NCBI GenBank assembly: GCA_017520105.1
Contig: JAFWRL010000328.1
Location: forward strand, 1-19,987
Length of the DNA stretch: 19,987 bases
From: Fibrobacter sp.
GTDB taxonomy: Bacteria > Fibrobacterota > Fibrobacteria > Fibrobacterales > Fibrobacteraceae
Reading direction: 5' to 3'
The number at the start of each line of letters is the position of its first letter. The first letter of the stretch is position 1. A program made the position numbers and the translations under genes. This document shows, piece by piece, positions 6,259 through 13,132 of this stretch. Below the pieces are notes generated by a model that was not told where the DNA came from, did not search any database, and saw only the letters and a program-made list of their open reading frames with translations.

Positions 6259-7263
6259 CTACAGTTCGATAATCCTGTATTTGCGGTTACCCATCTTCAG
6301 TTTTTCCATGGCGGGGAGCTGGTGCAGGCCCTCGCGGGACTCGATGCGTTCCTTGAGGTCGTGAAGTTCCTTGGGCGGGAGCTTATAGACCATGTCAACG
6401 CTGGCCTGGTCCACCGCCACGATGTCTGTGGAGGCGAGAATTCCGATGTCACGGCACTTGGGTTCCGCTGCAGAAAGCCCCGCGCAGTCGCAATCTACAG
6501 ACATGCGACGCAGCACGTTGATAAAGCAGATGTGCCCCTTGAAAAAGTCGCAGGTGGCCTTTGCGGAATCGGCCATGGTTTCCATGAACAGGGCTCCGCT
6601 GGTTTTCCAGCCTGCCGTGCCGCCCGCTTCCATCTTGGTGGGGCCGCCCTTCACGTATTCGTGAATCATCTTCTTGCCCAGGCGTCCGCCCGCGCAACCG
6701 ATGGCGATGTTCTTCATGGAACCGCCGAAACCGCCCATGGTGTGGCCCTTGAAGTGAGTCAGCACGATCATGGAATCGTAATTCTTGATGTGTGCGCCCA
6801 TGGACATTTCCTTGAAAATGAGGCCGTCCTTTACGGGGAGCATCACTTCACCGTCTTCGTCCATGATATCCACGTCGCAGAAGGTCCAACCGTTCACCTT
6901 GAGGGTTTCGCGATGCTGTTCGGTTGTATATCGGTCACCTTCGTACCAGGTGTTGGTCTCCACAATCTTGGAATTGGGCACTTGTGCCTGGAATTCCTTG
7001 ACCCATTCGCGGGGCAGAATATTGGGGCCGTTCTTTTCGCCGGTGTGGAGCTTGATGGCAACGCGTCCGGTAATGCCCTCGTTGATTTTCTTGTACAACT
7101 TGATGAGGCCTGCTGCACTCAGGTCCTTGGTGAAATAGACGTTGGAAACGTCTTTTCCGGGTTCCTTCTGTTCCATGGATTTCCCTTTCGCGAAAGCGGG
7201 TGTGAACACGGCAGATGCGAGTGCCGCTGCGCCTGCGGTTTTTAAAAAGTCTCTTCTGTCCAT
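6259..7263 (-). CDS. Tat-exported DUF362 protein, candidate nickel-pincer enzyme
   Basis: A 334-residue protein with a twin-arginine signal: RRDFLK at 3-8, a hydrophobic stretch to 24 and an AFA-K cleavage site near 25. The rest matches the DUF362 family (GRVAIKLHTGE at 66-76, TRANSITION to GHTMGGFGGSMKN at 173-185, DIGILASTDIVAVDQASVD near 272-290). No ferredoxin domain is attached. Cysteines lie at 129, 190, 238, 246, 258, 260 and 270. H117-R118, H174, K184 and H201 reproduce the order and spacing I recall for LarA (H108, H174, K184 with tethered cofactor, H200 on nickel). The neighbours are TatAC and LarBCE under the same regulator. Function is inferred; DUF362 itself has no assigned activity that I can rely on. 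Confidence 0.85.
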   Translation of the reverse strand: MDRRDFLKTAGAAALASAVFTPAFAKGKSMEQKEPGKDVSNVYFTKDLSAAGLIKLYKKINEGITGRVAIKLHTGEKNGPNILPREWVKEFQAQVPNSKIVETNTWYEGDRYTTEQHRETLKVNGWTFCDVDIMDEDGEVMLPVKDGLIFKEMSMGAHIKNYDSMIVLTHFKGHTMGGFGGSMKNIAIGCAGGRLGKKMIHEYVKGGPTKMEAGGTAGWKTSGALFMETMADSAKATCDFFKGHICFINVLRRMSVDCDCAGLSAAEPKCRDIGILASTDIVAVDQASVDMVYKLPPKELHDLKERIESREGLHQLPAMEKLKMGNRKYRIIEL

Positions 7264-7267
7264 AAGT

Positions 7268-7309
7268 TTAGTGGCTAGTGGTTAGTGGTTGGTGATTAGT
7301 GGTTTGTGG
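7268..7309. repeat. Six heptamers (TTAGTGG type)
   Basis: TTAGTGG, CTAGTGG, TTAGTGG, TTGGTGA, TTAGTGG and TTTGTGG follow one another exactly over 42 bases. The tract fills the gap before the DUF362 gene and supplies the stop codon (TAA at 7296-7298) and last codons of the upstream membrane protein. Confidence 0.75.
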
Positions 7310-7607
7310 CAATATTGCGCCATTTGCCTTTCGGGTCTTTCCAAAGGACTACGGCAAGCCAAATGACAAGCCCCAGGGCAACAGCAGAGAACCCGAGGAA
7401 GGTATCGTTCAGCATGTCGGCTGCGGCGGGTGTGAAGTATTCGGCGCGGAGTTCGGCATATTCGAAAACGGCGTCGATGAACCACATGAGGGATGCTCCC
7501 CAGTAGAGGTAACACAAGGTCGAAATTTTCATTTCGTCCTTGGCTCCGGCCCTATACCAGAATATGGTAGCGATGATGGCTGCAAATACGGTTATCAACA
7601 AAGTCAT
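7296..7607 (-). CDS. Small three-helix membrane protein
   Basis: A 103-residue protein with hydrophobic segments at about 2-17, 30-50 and 70-89. Acidic residues D46 and E49 lie in the second segment (MWFIDAVFEYAEL), and the C-terminus is short and basic. A GGAGG ribosome site overlaps the stop of the preceding gene, 9 bases away, so the two are coupled. I do not recognise a characterised family. Its fixed pairing with the next membrane protein and the exported DUF362 protein suggests a membrane partner such as an anchor, electron carrier or transporter subunit. The C-terminal codons lie in a heptamer repeat, so the end may differ between relatives. Confidence 0.75.
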   Translation of the reverse strand: MTLLITVFAAIIATIFWYRAGAKDEMKISTLCYLYWGASLMWFIDAVFEYAELRAEYFTPAAADMLNDTFLGFSAVALGLVIWLAVVLWKDPKGKWRNIATNH

Positions 7608-7616
7608 TGGAGCCTC

Positions 7617-8024
7617 CTACTTGTCCTGTACCTTTACGGTGGCGGGTTCTGCCGAGACCATCCGGCTGCGTACAAAATTCACCACTGCCCAAAATAGTGT
7701 TACGAAGGCGGCCATAGATGTGCCGACCGTCGCCATTTCATGGTAAACTTCGCTCATGGCCGCAGGGTCCGTGGCTGCCGTCAGGAACGGGTAGAAAGGC
7801 TGAATTTCGCCATGCCACAGGTGCTCAAAGGCGAGCAGGGCGGAGCCGCCCCACAGCAGGCGCGAAAGGGACTTGAGCTTCTTATAGAAGGGCTGCGCGT
7901 TGGGCGATGTCGCTTCGCGCAGGGCCTTGCCTTCGGCGATGGCTTTTTGACTGCGGTGCTCCAAAACGATGTTTACGATAGTGACAATGGCAGCTTCTGC
8001 TGCTGGCACGACAAAACAGGCCAT
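7617..8024 (-). CDS. Small membrane protein with conserved-looking histidines
   Basis: A 135-residue protein and the first gene of the minus-strand operon. Hydrophobic segments lie at about 2-21, 55-68 and 97-118. The block FEHLWHGE (66-73) and the YHEMATVG block (94-101) hold H68, H71 and H95 near membrane boundaries, possible metal or heme ligands. An AAAGGAG ribosome site sits 6 bases before the ATG, the strongest in this operon. Transcription is likely from the MerR-type promoter at 8056-8086, with a leader of about 25 bases. I do not know the function; the pairing with the 103-residue membrane protein looks obligate. Confidence 0.75.
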   Translation of the reverse strand: MACFVVPAAEAAIVTIVNIVLEHRSQKAIAEGKALREATSPNAQPFYKKLKSLSRLLWGGSALLAFEHLWHGEIQPFYPFLTAATDPAAMSEVYHEMATVGTSMAAFVTLFWAVVNFVRSRMVSAEPATVKVQDK

Positions 8025-8055
8025 AAAATCTCCTTTTGAATAAGTTTCTATAAGA

Positions 8056-8086
8056 AATATAATACTTAGAGTTGGCTCTAGGTATA
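8056..8086 (-). promoter_or_regulatory. MerR-type promoter/operator of the membrane-pair/DUF362/tatAC operon
   Basis: On the minus strand, -35 TATACC (8086-8081), a 19-bp spacer holding TAGAGCCAACTCTA, and -10 TATATT (8061-8056). The 17 bases 8064-8080 equal those in front of larB and sit at the same distance from the -10. The poor -35 fits dependence on an activator. Confidence 0.78.
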
Positions 8087-8113
8087 GAACTTTCTTGAAA
8101 AAAAATGAAAATT

Positions 8114-8143
8114 TTTATTTAGAGTTAACTCTAACTCTATCAT
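8114..8143 (+). promoter_or_regulatory. Autoregulatory promoter of the MerR gene
   Basis: TTTATT (8114-8119), an 18-bp spacer and TATCAT (8138-8143) form a plausible plus-strand promoter. The perfect 16-bp palindrome TTAGAGTTAACTCTAA (8119-8134) covers the spacer, and an extra ACTCTA half-site follows. A second -10-like TATATT at 8159-8164 would give an almost leaderless transcript. Confidence 0.6.
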
Positions 8144-8172
8144 TTGGGCGAAAATAATTATATTTTGTAAAC

Positions 8173-8619
8173 ATGAGTTACTCCATAGGCGAAATTGTCA
8201 AGAAAACCGGGCTTTCGGCCCATACCCTGCGCTACTATGAAAAAGAGGGCCTGCTTCCCTTTGTCAAGAAGAACGCCTCGGGCGTACGTGCCTACAGCGA
8301 CGAAGATCTTCGCTGGCTTACCATGATTGAATGCCTCAAGGATTCGGGATTACAAATCAAGGAAATCCGCCAGTACATCGAGTGGTTCAACGAGGGCGAT
8401 TCTACGCTTTCCCAAAGGCTGTCCCTTTTTGAAAACCGCCGCAAGATTCTTGAAAGGGAAATGGCCCGCCTTACGGTGGTCATGAACAAGATTCGCTACA
8501 AGGAACTCCTGTATCGGGAAGCCGTTCGGGTGGGCAACCTGGATATTGCCGCCAACGAAAGACGGCTCAAACATCTGAAGAAAAAACTGTTCGAGTCCCC
8601 GGACGATTTTGACAAGTAG
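8173..8619 (+). CDS. MerR-family regulator, NmlR/AdhR-like
   Basis: A 148-residue protein with an N-terminal winged helix (IGEIVKKTGLSAHTLRYYEKEGLL, residues 5-28, quoted in part) and a long dimerisation helix from about 80. Its only cysteine is C54 in MIECLKDSGL, the position I recall as the redox or electrophile sensor in NmlR/AdhR-type regulators; no C-terminal metal-binding cysteine cluster is present. It would bind the three dyads at 4997-5012, 8067-8080 and 8119-8134, activating the divergent operon and larBCE and controlling itself. The start lacks a Shine-Dalgarno. The effector is unknown; an aldehyde, quinone or oxidant is suggested by the subfamily, not shown. Confidence 0.9.
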   Translation: MSYSIGEIVKKTGLSAHTLRYYEKEGLLPFVKKNASGVRAYSDEDLRWLTMIECLKDSGLQIKEIRQYIEWFNEGDSTLSQRLSLFENRRKILEREMARLTVVMNKIRYKELLYREAVRVGNLDIAANERRLKHLKKKLFESPDDFDK

Positions 8620-8872
8620 AATTTTAATAAAGAAACTTTTTTTATAACAAAGAAATTTATCATGAAAATCCGCCACTCTTTTTTGGGCAAATTTTCCAGT
8701 TTTTCCATGGAAAAACAACATAGAAAGCTATTTATCAAATGAAACATATAAACTGTATATATTCTAAAATAGTACAAAACTAAAACAAGACTACCTTTTT
8801 TCATTTAAATTTAAGAGCTTTTCTATAAAAAAATTCTATATAGCACATCCTGAGGACCTTCACGTCCATCCT

Positions 8873-8900
8873 ACCAACCACTAATCACTAACAACAAACA
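8873..8900. repeat. Four heptamers (ACTAATC type)
   Basis: ACCAACC, ACTAATC, ACTAACA and ACAAACA run with a 7-base period. They are the inverted form of the TTAGTGG tract at 7268-7309. Confidence 0.6.
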
Positions 8901-9008
8901 CTGCTCTGGCCCCTATCGTTGCACTCCAGGGTGACTAGTCTCTCGTTTCGAAAAAAAACAATATAAACATCAACGCTTCACTCGCCTTACACATTTGTCC
9001 TGCCGCCT

Positions 9009-9043
9009 ACTAACCACTAATCACTAACCACTATTTACTATCT
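9009..9043. repeat. Five heptamers just upstream of dnaG
   Basis: ACTAACC, ACTAATC, ACTAACC, ACTATTT and ACTATCT run up to 7 bases before the dnaG ATG, so the tract occupies the 5' leader and the ribosome-site region. Confidence 0.7.
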
Positions 9044-9050
9044 TTGTGCC

Positions 9051-11201
9051 ATGCCGTTCTACTCCGACGAAATCATCCAAGAACTCAAGAACCAAGCGGA
9101 TATCGCGTTGGTCATCCAGCAGTTCTTGCCGCTCAAAAAGAGCGGGAATAATCGATACGTCGGCGTGTGCCCTTTCCACGATGACCACTCCCCTTCCATG
9201 ACGGTAAATTCCACGCTGGGCATTTACAAATGCTTTGCCTGCGGTGCCGGTGGAGATGTTTTCAAGTTCATCGAGAATCACGAGAAACTGGATTTCAAAG
9301 GCGCTGTAGAATGGGTCGCGAACTTTGTAGGTTACTCGCTCCCGAACCTCGGCAACAACGTCAATACTGAGGTTCTTGAAGAACGCACGATGGTCCGCAA
9401 GCTGAACGAGCTTGCCTGCACCTGGTTCGAGCAGCAACTGACGCTGAGTCCCAAGGCTCTTGAATATTTGAACAAGCGTCACGTTTCCGAAGCAACGCGA
9501 AAAGAGTTCCACATCGGGTATGCACCGACGGGTCGCGAAGGATTTATCGGATACGCCGCCCGCAACGGGTTCTCGCCGCGCGATTGCGTCAAGGCAGGGC
9601 TTGCCGTCGAAAAAGAAAACGGCGGTATCGCAGACAAGTTCCGCGACCGCTTGATGATAGCCATCCAGAACCTCTCCGGAGTCGTCGTCGCCTTTGGCGG
9701 TCGAGACTTGAGCGACCCCGCCACAAACGGGAACTTCAAGCCGGCAAAGTACATGAACAGCCCAGAAACCGCGCTCTACAGCAAGCGCGATATTCTCTTC
9801 GGGCTGAACCACAGCCGAAACGCCATCATGAAGGAGAATGCGGTCATTATCGTCGAAGGATATTTTGACCTCATCAGCCTTTACCAAAGCGGTGTGCAAA
9901 ACGTCGTGGCCGCTTCGGGAACAGCACTTACCGAGAATCACGCCAGCATTCTCGCCCGCTACGCAAAAACCGCTTACCTTGTTTTTGACGGAGATGCCGC
10001 CGGACAAAACGCCACGCGCCGCAGTCTCGAAATCGTGCTGCCCAAAGGCCTTTCGCCAAAAGTTTTTGCACTCTCGCGACCGGACGGCACTAAGATTGAC
10101 CCGGACAACTTCGTAAACGAGCAAGGCCCGGACGCCTTCAGAAAAGCGCTCCGCACCGCCGAAGACTGGCTCAGCTATCTCGGGCGCACGATGCCGAACA
10201 ACAGCCCCGAAGACCGCGCCGCATTCATCACGCAAGCGAAAACGCTCATCAAGAGCATCGAGAATCCGGAGCTCCGCAACCAGTATTTAAAGCTCGTTTC
10301 TGAGCGTTACAGCACAACGCGTTCCCTCGCAGGCATCAAAGTTGCACACCCGAAACGCGAAAAAGTACCCACCGCCGAACAGCCCGCAGCACCGCAAGTG
10401 AGCGTTCCGTGGGAACTTTTGTCACCGATTGAAGTGCGTTTTGCAAATTTGCTTTACCGCAACCCCACACTTCTCGACCGCGCCGCAGAATACTTCGACA
10501 TGGACTTTGCCGCCAGCGGAATCATGATTTTCGATTCTCCGCTCATCGATGAATTTATCCAGTCCATTCTCGCGCAATACGCCGAAACGGGTGCGTTCTC
10601 GCCGAGAACCTTGTACGAATCGCTTTCGCCGCAGTTGCAGCTTTTCTTGGAGCAACTCCCCGACGAGACGTGGAAAACGCCGAACGAGATTCTGGAATTT
10701 TACGACACGGTTGCCGTGCTCACCCTTAACCTGTGTGACCGCTATAAAAAACTCATCCCGCTGGATTCCGAAGCGGGCATGCGTCTCCGTATGCAGTTGA
10801 ACAAGTTCACGCAGGGCATTCAAATTGTCGCCAAGAAGCGCAAGATTTCGGCCATTACGCCGGACGTTTTCGCCGAGCAGATTATCCAGAGCAAAACACC
10901 GCTCATCGAGCTTTACACAGAAATTAACGAACTTGCGATGAACGGCCCGCAAGCCGCGCAGTTTAATAACGCGCAGCCAGCGCCGTCCGCAATTTCGCAG
11001 CAGGTCCCCGCGCAATCCCCGGCACAGTCCGAAATGCCCCCGGAGATGGAAGCCCCGCCTCCATTCGATGGCGACGAGCAGTACGCATTAAGCGAACCAC
11101 CCGAAGAAGCACCGTACGATCCGAACGAAGAACCTTACGTTCCCGATGACGAGCCCTACGTCCCCGACGATGACTTCGGAGCCATGGACGATTTCGGCTA
11201 A
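9051..11201 (+). CDS. dnaG: DNA primase DnaG
   Basis: DnaG makes RNA primers for replication. The 716-residue protein has the CHC2 zinc ribbon (C40, H43, C61, C64 in CPFH and CFACGAGGD), the primase core, and a Toprim domain with VEGYFDL (E269) and FDGDAAGQ (D313, D315). Residues from about 430 to 640 are the helicase-binding region. The tail from about 660 is proline- and acid-rich and contains a duplicated EPYVPDD unit; it makes the protein about 100 residues longer than the common 580-620 and is probably disordered. The ATG at 9051 is chosen because the zinc domain begins normally from it. It lies 31 bases before sufC, so the three plus-strand genes may be cotranscribed. Confidence 0.97.
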   Translation: MPFYSDEIIQELKNQADIALVIQQFLPLKKSGNNRYVGVCPFHDDHSPSMTVNSTLGIYKCFACGAGGDVFKFIENHEKLDFKGAVEWVANFVGYSLPNLGNNVNTEVLEERTMVRKLNELACTWFEQQLTLSPKALEYLNKRHVSEATRKEFHIGYAPTGREGFIGYAARNGFSPRDCVKAGLAVEKENGGIADKFRDRLMIAIQNLSGVVVAFGGRDLSDPATNGNFKPAKYMNSPETALYSKRDILFGLNHSRNAIMKENAVIIVEGYFDLISLYQSGVQNVVAASGTALTENHASILARYAKTAYLVFDGDAAGQNATRRSLEIVLPKGLSPKVFALSRPDGTKIDPDNFVNEQGPDAFRKALRTAEDWLSYLGRTMPNNSPEDRAAFITQAKTLIKSIENPELRNQYLKLVSERYSTTRSLAGIKVAHPKREKVPTAEQPAAPQVSVPWELLSPIEVRFANLLYRNPTLLDRAAEYFDMDFAASGIMIFDSPLIDEFIQSILAQYAETGAFSPRTLYESLSPQLQLFLEQLPDETWKTPNEILEFYDTVAVLTLNLCDRYKKLIPLDSEAGMRLRMQLNKFTQGIQIVAKKRKISAITPDVFAEQIIQSKTPLIELYTEINELAMNGPQAAQFNNAQPAPSAISQQVPAQSPAQSEMPPEMEAPPPFDGDEQYALSEPPEEAPYDPNEEPYVPDDEPYVPDDDFGAMDDFG

Positions 11202-11232
11202 GCCCACAAGATTTTAAAATTAAAGAGGAAAT

Positions 11233-11979
11233 ATGTTATCCATCAAGAACCTTAAAGCAAGTATCGAAGACGGCACCCAAATCCTGAAAGGGATCAATCT
11301 GGAGGTCAAGCCGGGAGAAGTCCACGCCATCATGGGCCCGAACGGCTCCGGCAAAAGCACGCTCTCCAAAGTGATTGCAGGCCACCCCGCTTACCATGTC
11401 GATGGCGGTTCTGTGGAACTGGACGGCAAAAACTTGCTCGAAATGGAAATCAACGAACGCGCCAACTCCGGCCTCTTTATCAGCACGCAGTACCCGACCG
11501 AAATTCCGGGCGTGAACAACGTGGAATTCTTGAAGATGGCACTCAACAGCAAGCGCGCCTACCTCGGCCAGCCCGAAATGAGCGACGAAGACTTCAAGAA
11601 GCTCTGCGAAGAAAAGATGAACTTGCTCGAAATGGACGAACGCTATCGTGAACGCGGCGTGAACGACGGCATGAGCGGTGGCGAAAAGAAGCGTAACGAA
11701 ATCCTCCAGATGGCGATTCTAGACCCGAAGGTGAGTTTCCTCGACGAAACGGACTCCGGTCTCGACATTGACGCCCTCCGCATCGTGGCAAACGGAATCA
11801 ACCACATTATGTCGCCCGAAAAAGCCGTGATTCTCGTGACGCACTACCAACGCTTGCTGGACTACATCAAGCCCACTTACGTTCACGTGCTTCGTCACGG
11901 CAAAATCATCTTGAGCGGTGGCCCGGAACTTGCCCTCAAGCTCGAAGATCAAGGCTACGACTGGATTGAGGAGAAATAA
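11233..11979 (+). CDS. sufC: SufC, Fe-S assembly ATPase
   Basis: SufC is the ABC-type ATPase that drives conformational change in the SufB/SufD scaffold during iron-sulfur cluster assembly in the cytoplasm. The 248-residue protein has Walker A GPNGSGKST (35-43), the signature MSGGEKKR (147-154), and Walker B VSFLDETDSGLD (167-178), the form typical of SufC. A GAGG ribosome site precedes the ATG. Its stop overlaps the sufD start by one base. No sufB is present in the window. Confidence 0.96.
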   Translation: MLSIKNLKASIEDGTQILKGINLEVKPGEVHAIMGPNGSGKSTLSKVIAGHPAYHVDGGSVELDGKNLLEMEINERANSGLFISTQYPTEIPGVNNVEFLKMALNSKRAYLGQPEMSDEDFKKLCEEKMNLLEMDERYRERGVNDGMSGGEKKRNEILQMAILDPKVSFLDETDSGLDIDALRIVANGINHIMSPEKAVILVTHYQRLLDYIKPTYVHVLRHGKIILSGGPELALKLEDQGYDWIEEK

Positions 11980-12959
11980 TGGACGCACTCACCCGTATTC
12001 GACAACTGGGAATGCCCCGCCGTAACAACGAACTGTGGACATTCTTCCCCGTAGCAAAAATTCCAACGCAGGAATTTCCGGACGCATGCGCCAGCGAAGA
12101 TGATTTTTCTAAAGAGAATGACTTTGCTGCACTACTCCCGCTCGCCAAGAACGCACGCACCATGAAGCGGACGATTCCCGACGGCGCCGCCGAAATGGCG
12201 ATGCTCAAGTGCAACAACGACTTCGGGCATACCGTTCTTGAAATCGGCAAAGGCGCCAAGGTGAGCCTCGAAATTCTCGACAACAAGGTCGCCCACGACA
12301 TCGCCGCCGAACGCTTCGACCTGAACATCGCCGAAGACGCCGACGTGGAAATTTTCTTTGCCAACCCCGCCTGCGATTTGCCGCTCCGCTTTAGGCATTT
12401 CAACATTTCCCAGGCCGCAAGCTCCACCGTCCGATTCTCCAGCATCTGCCGCGACACCGCTATCGGGCGCATAAGCGTTGAATGCCACCTCAAGGGCGAA
12501 GGCGCCAACTTCGATTACCGCAGCCTCCACATTCTCGATGGTGAAGCCTCGCAACACAGCCGCCTCACGATTTACCACGAAGCACCACGCACGGTGAGCA
12601 CCCAGCTCGCTCGCAACCTGCTTTCGGGTTCTGCACGCGTAAGCTACGACGGAAGCGTCATCGTCGGTTACGACTGCACAGGCGTCAACTCCAGCCAGCT
12701 CGTGAACACCATCCTCATGAGCGAAGATGCAAGCGTCTCCGTGAAGCCGGTCCTCAAGATTTATCACGACGACGTGGAATGCACCCACGGCAACACTGTC
12801 GGCGAACTCGATGCCGAACAAATGTTCTACCTCGTAAGCCGCGGCATCCCGAAAAAAGCAGCCCAGGAAATGCTCATGCGCTCCTTTGCACAAGAGACGT
12901 TCCTCCCGCTCCCTGACAGCCCCGCGAAGAAAAGGTTGATGGCTGAATTAGAAAAGTAA
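11979..12959 (+). CDS. sufD: SufD-type Fe-S cluster assembly scaffold protein
   Basis: A 326-residue SufB/SufD-family protein. The right-handed beta-helix core and C-terminal block are present: VECTHGNTVGELD with C268 and H270, then MFYLVSRGIPKKAA. This reads as SufD (KCSHG...LFYLRSRGI in Escherichia coli) rather than SufB, which has LFYCRSRGI. The N-terminal helical part is shorter than in E. coli SufD (423 residues), so the size is close to that of scaffold proteins in minimal two-gene archaeal SufCB-like systems. The ATG overlaps the sufC stop (TAATG). SufB and SufS must be encoded elsewhere if the pathway is the usual one. Confidence 0.88.
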   Translation: MDALTRIRQLGMPRRNNELWTFFPVAKIPTQEFPDACASEDDFSKENDFAALLPLAKNARTMKRTIPDGAAEMAMLKCNNDFGHTVLEIGKGAKVSLEILDNKVAHDIAAERFDLNIAEDADVEIFFANPACDLPLRFRHFNISQAASSTVRFSSICRDTAIGRISVECHLKGEGANFDYRSLHILDGEASQHSRLTIYHEAPRTVSTQLARNLLSGSARVSYDGSVIVGYDCTGVNSSQLVNTILMSEDASVSVKPVLKIYHDDVECTHGNTVGELDAEQMFYLVSRGIPKKAAQEMLMRSFAQETFLPLPDSPAKKRLMAELEK

Positions 12960-12973
12960 TGTTCTCCAGGCAC

Positions 12974-13007
12974 TAGATCCCTCGCGTTGCTCGGGATGAC
13001 GAATCTA
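12974..13007. repeat. Short palindromic intergenic repeat
   Basis: TAGATCCC...GGGATGACGAATCTA gives nested arms TAGAT/ATCTA and ATCCC/GGGAT. The AGATCCC...GGGATGAC frame is shared with the element at 301-325, though the loop differs. It encodes the spurious peptide IPSNARDL on the minus strand, as often seen for this class. Confidence 0.65.
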
Positions 13008-13009
13008 AA

Positions 13010-13038
13010 AAGGCGGCTTCGGTCGCCTTCTTTTGTTT
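13010..13038 (+). terminator. Intrinsic terminator of dnaG-sufCD
   Basis: An 8-bp stem (AAGGCGGC with GTCGCCTT, one G-T pair) closes a TTCG tetraloop at 13018-13021 and is followed by CTTTTGTTTT. It lies 50 bases after the sufD stop. Confidence 0.85.
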
Positions 13039-13132
13039 TAACACTTTTATAAAATGTAAATTTTCGTAACAAAATATTACGTTTTAAATAAAAAAGATAT
13101 ATTTATTCCCAACCTAAAAAACAGGAGTCCAT

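Larger units (their letters stand above)
8620..9050. other. AT-rich gap with mixed repeats between merR and dnaG
   Basis: No gene is convincing here; a 26-codon frame from ATG 8661 lacks support. A perfect 18-bp palindrome GTTTTTCCATGGAAAAAC lies at 8699-8716. Heptamer tracts of the ACTAATC/ACTAACC type lie at 8873-8900 and 9009-9043, the reverse complement of the TTAGTGG type at 7268. Between them, 8904-8935 carries a CCCT...AGGGTGAC element that resembles another common palindromic repeat and can fold over six bases. The dnaG promoter must lie here but I cannot fix it. Confidence 0.6.

Noticed and set aside
6241..7245. A 334-codon plus-strand frame opposite the DUF362 gene
   Set aside because: It is an antisense shadow; the minus strand has a Tat signal and family motifs.
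8661..8741. 26-codon plus-strand frame after merR
   Set aside because: No ribosome site, low-complexity AT-rich sequence and no terminator.
9024..10235. A 403-codon minus-strand frame in dnaG
   Set aside because: It is an antisense shadow of the primase catalytic region with no recognisable domain.
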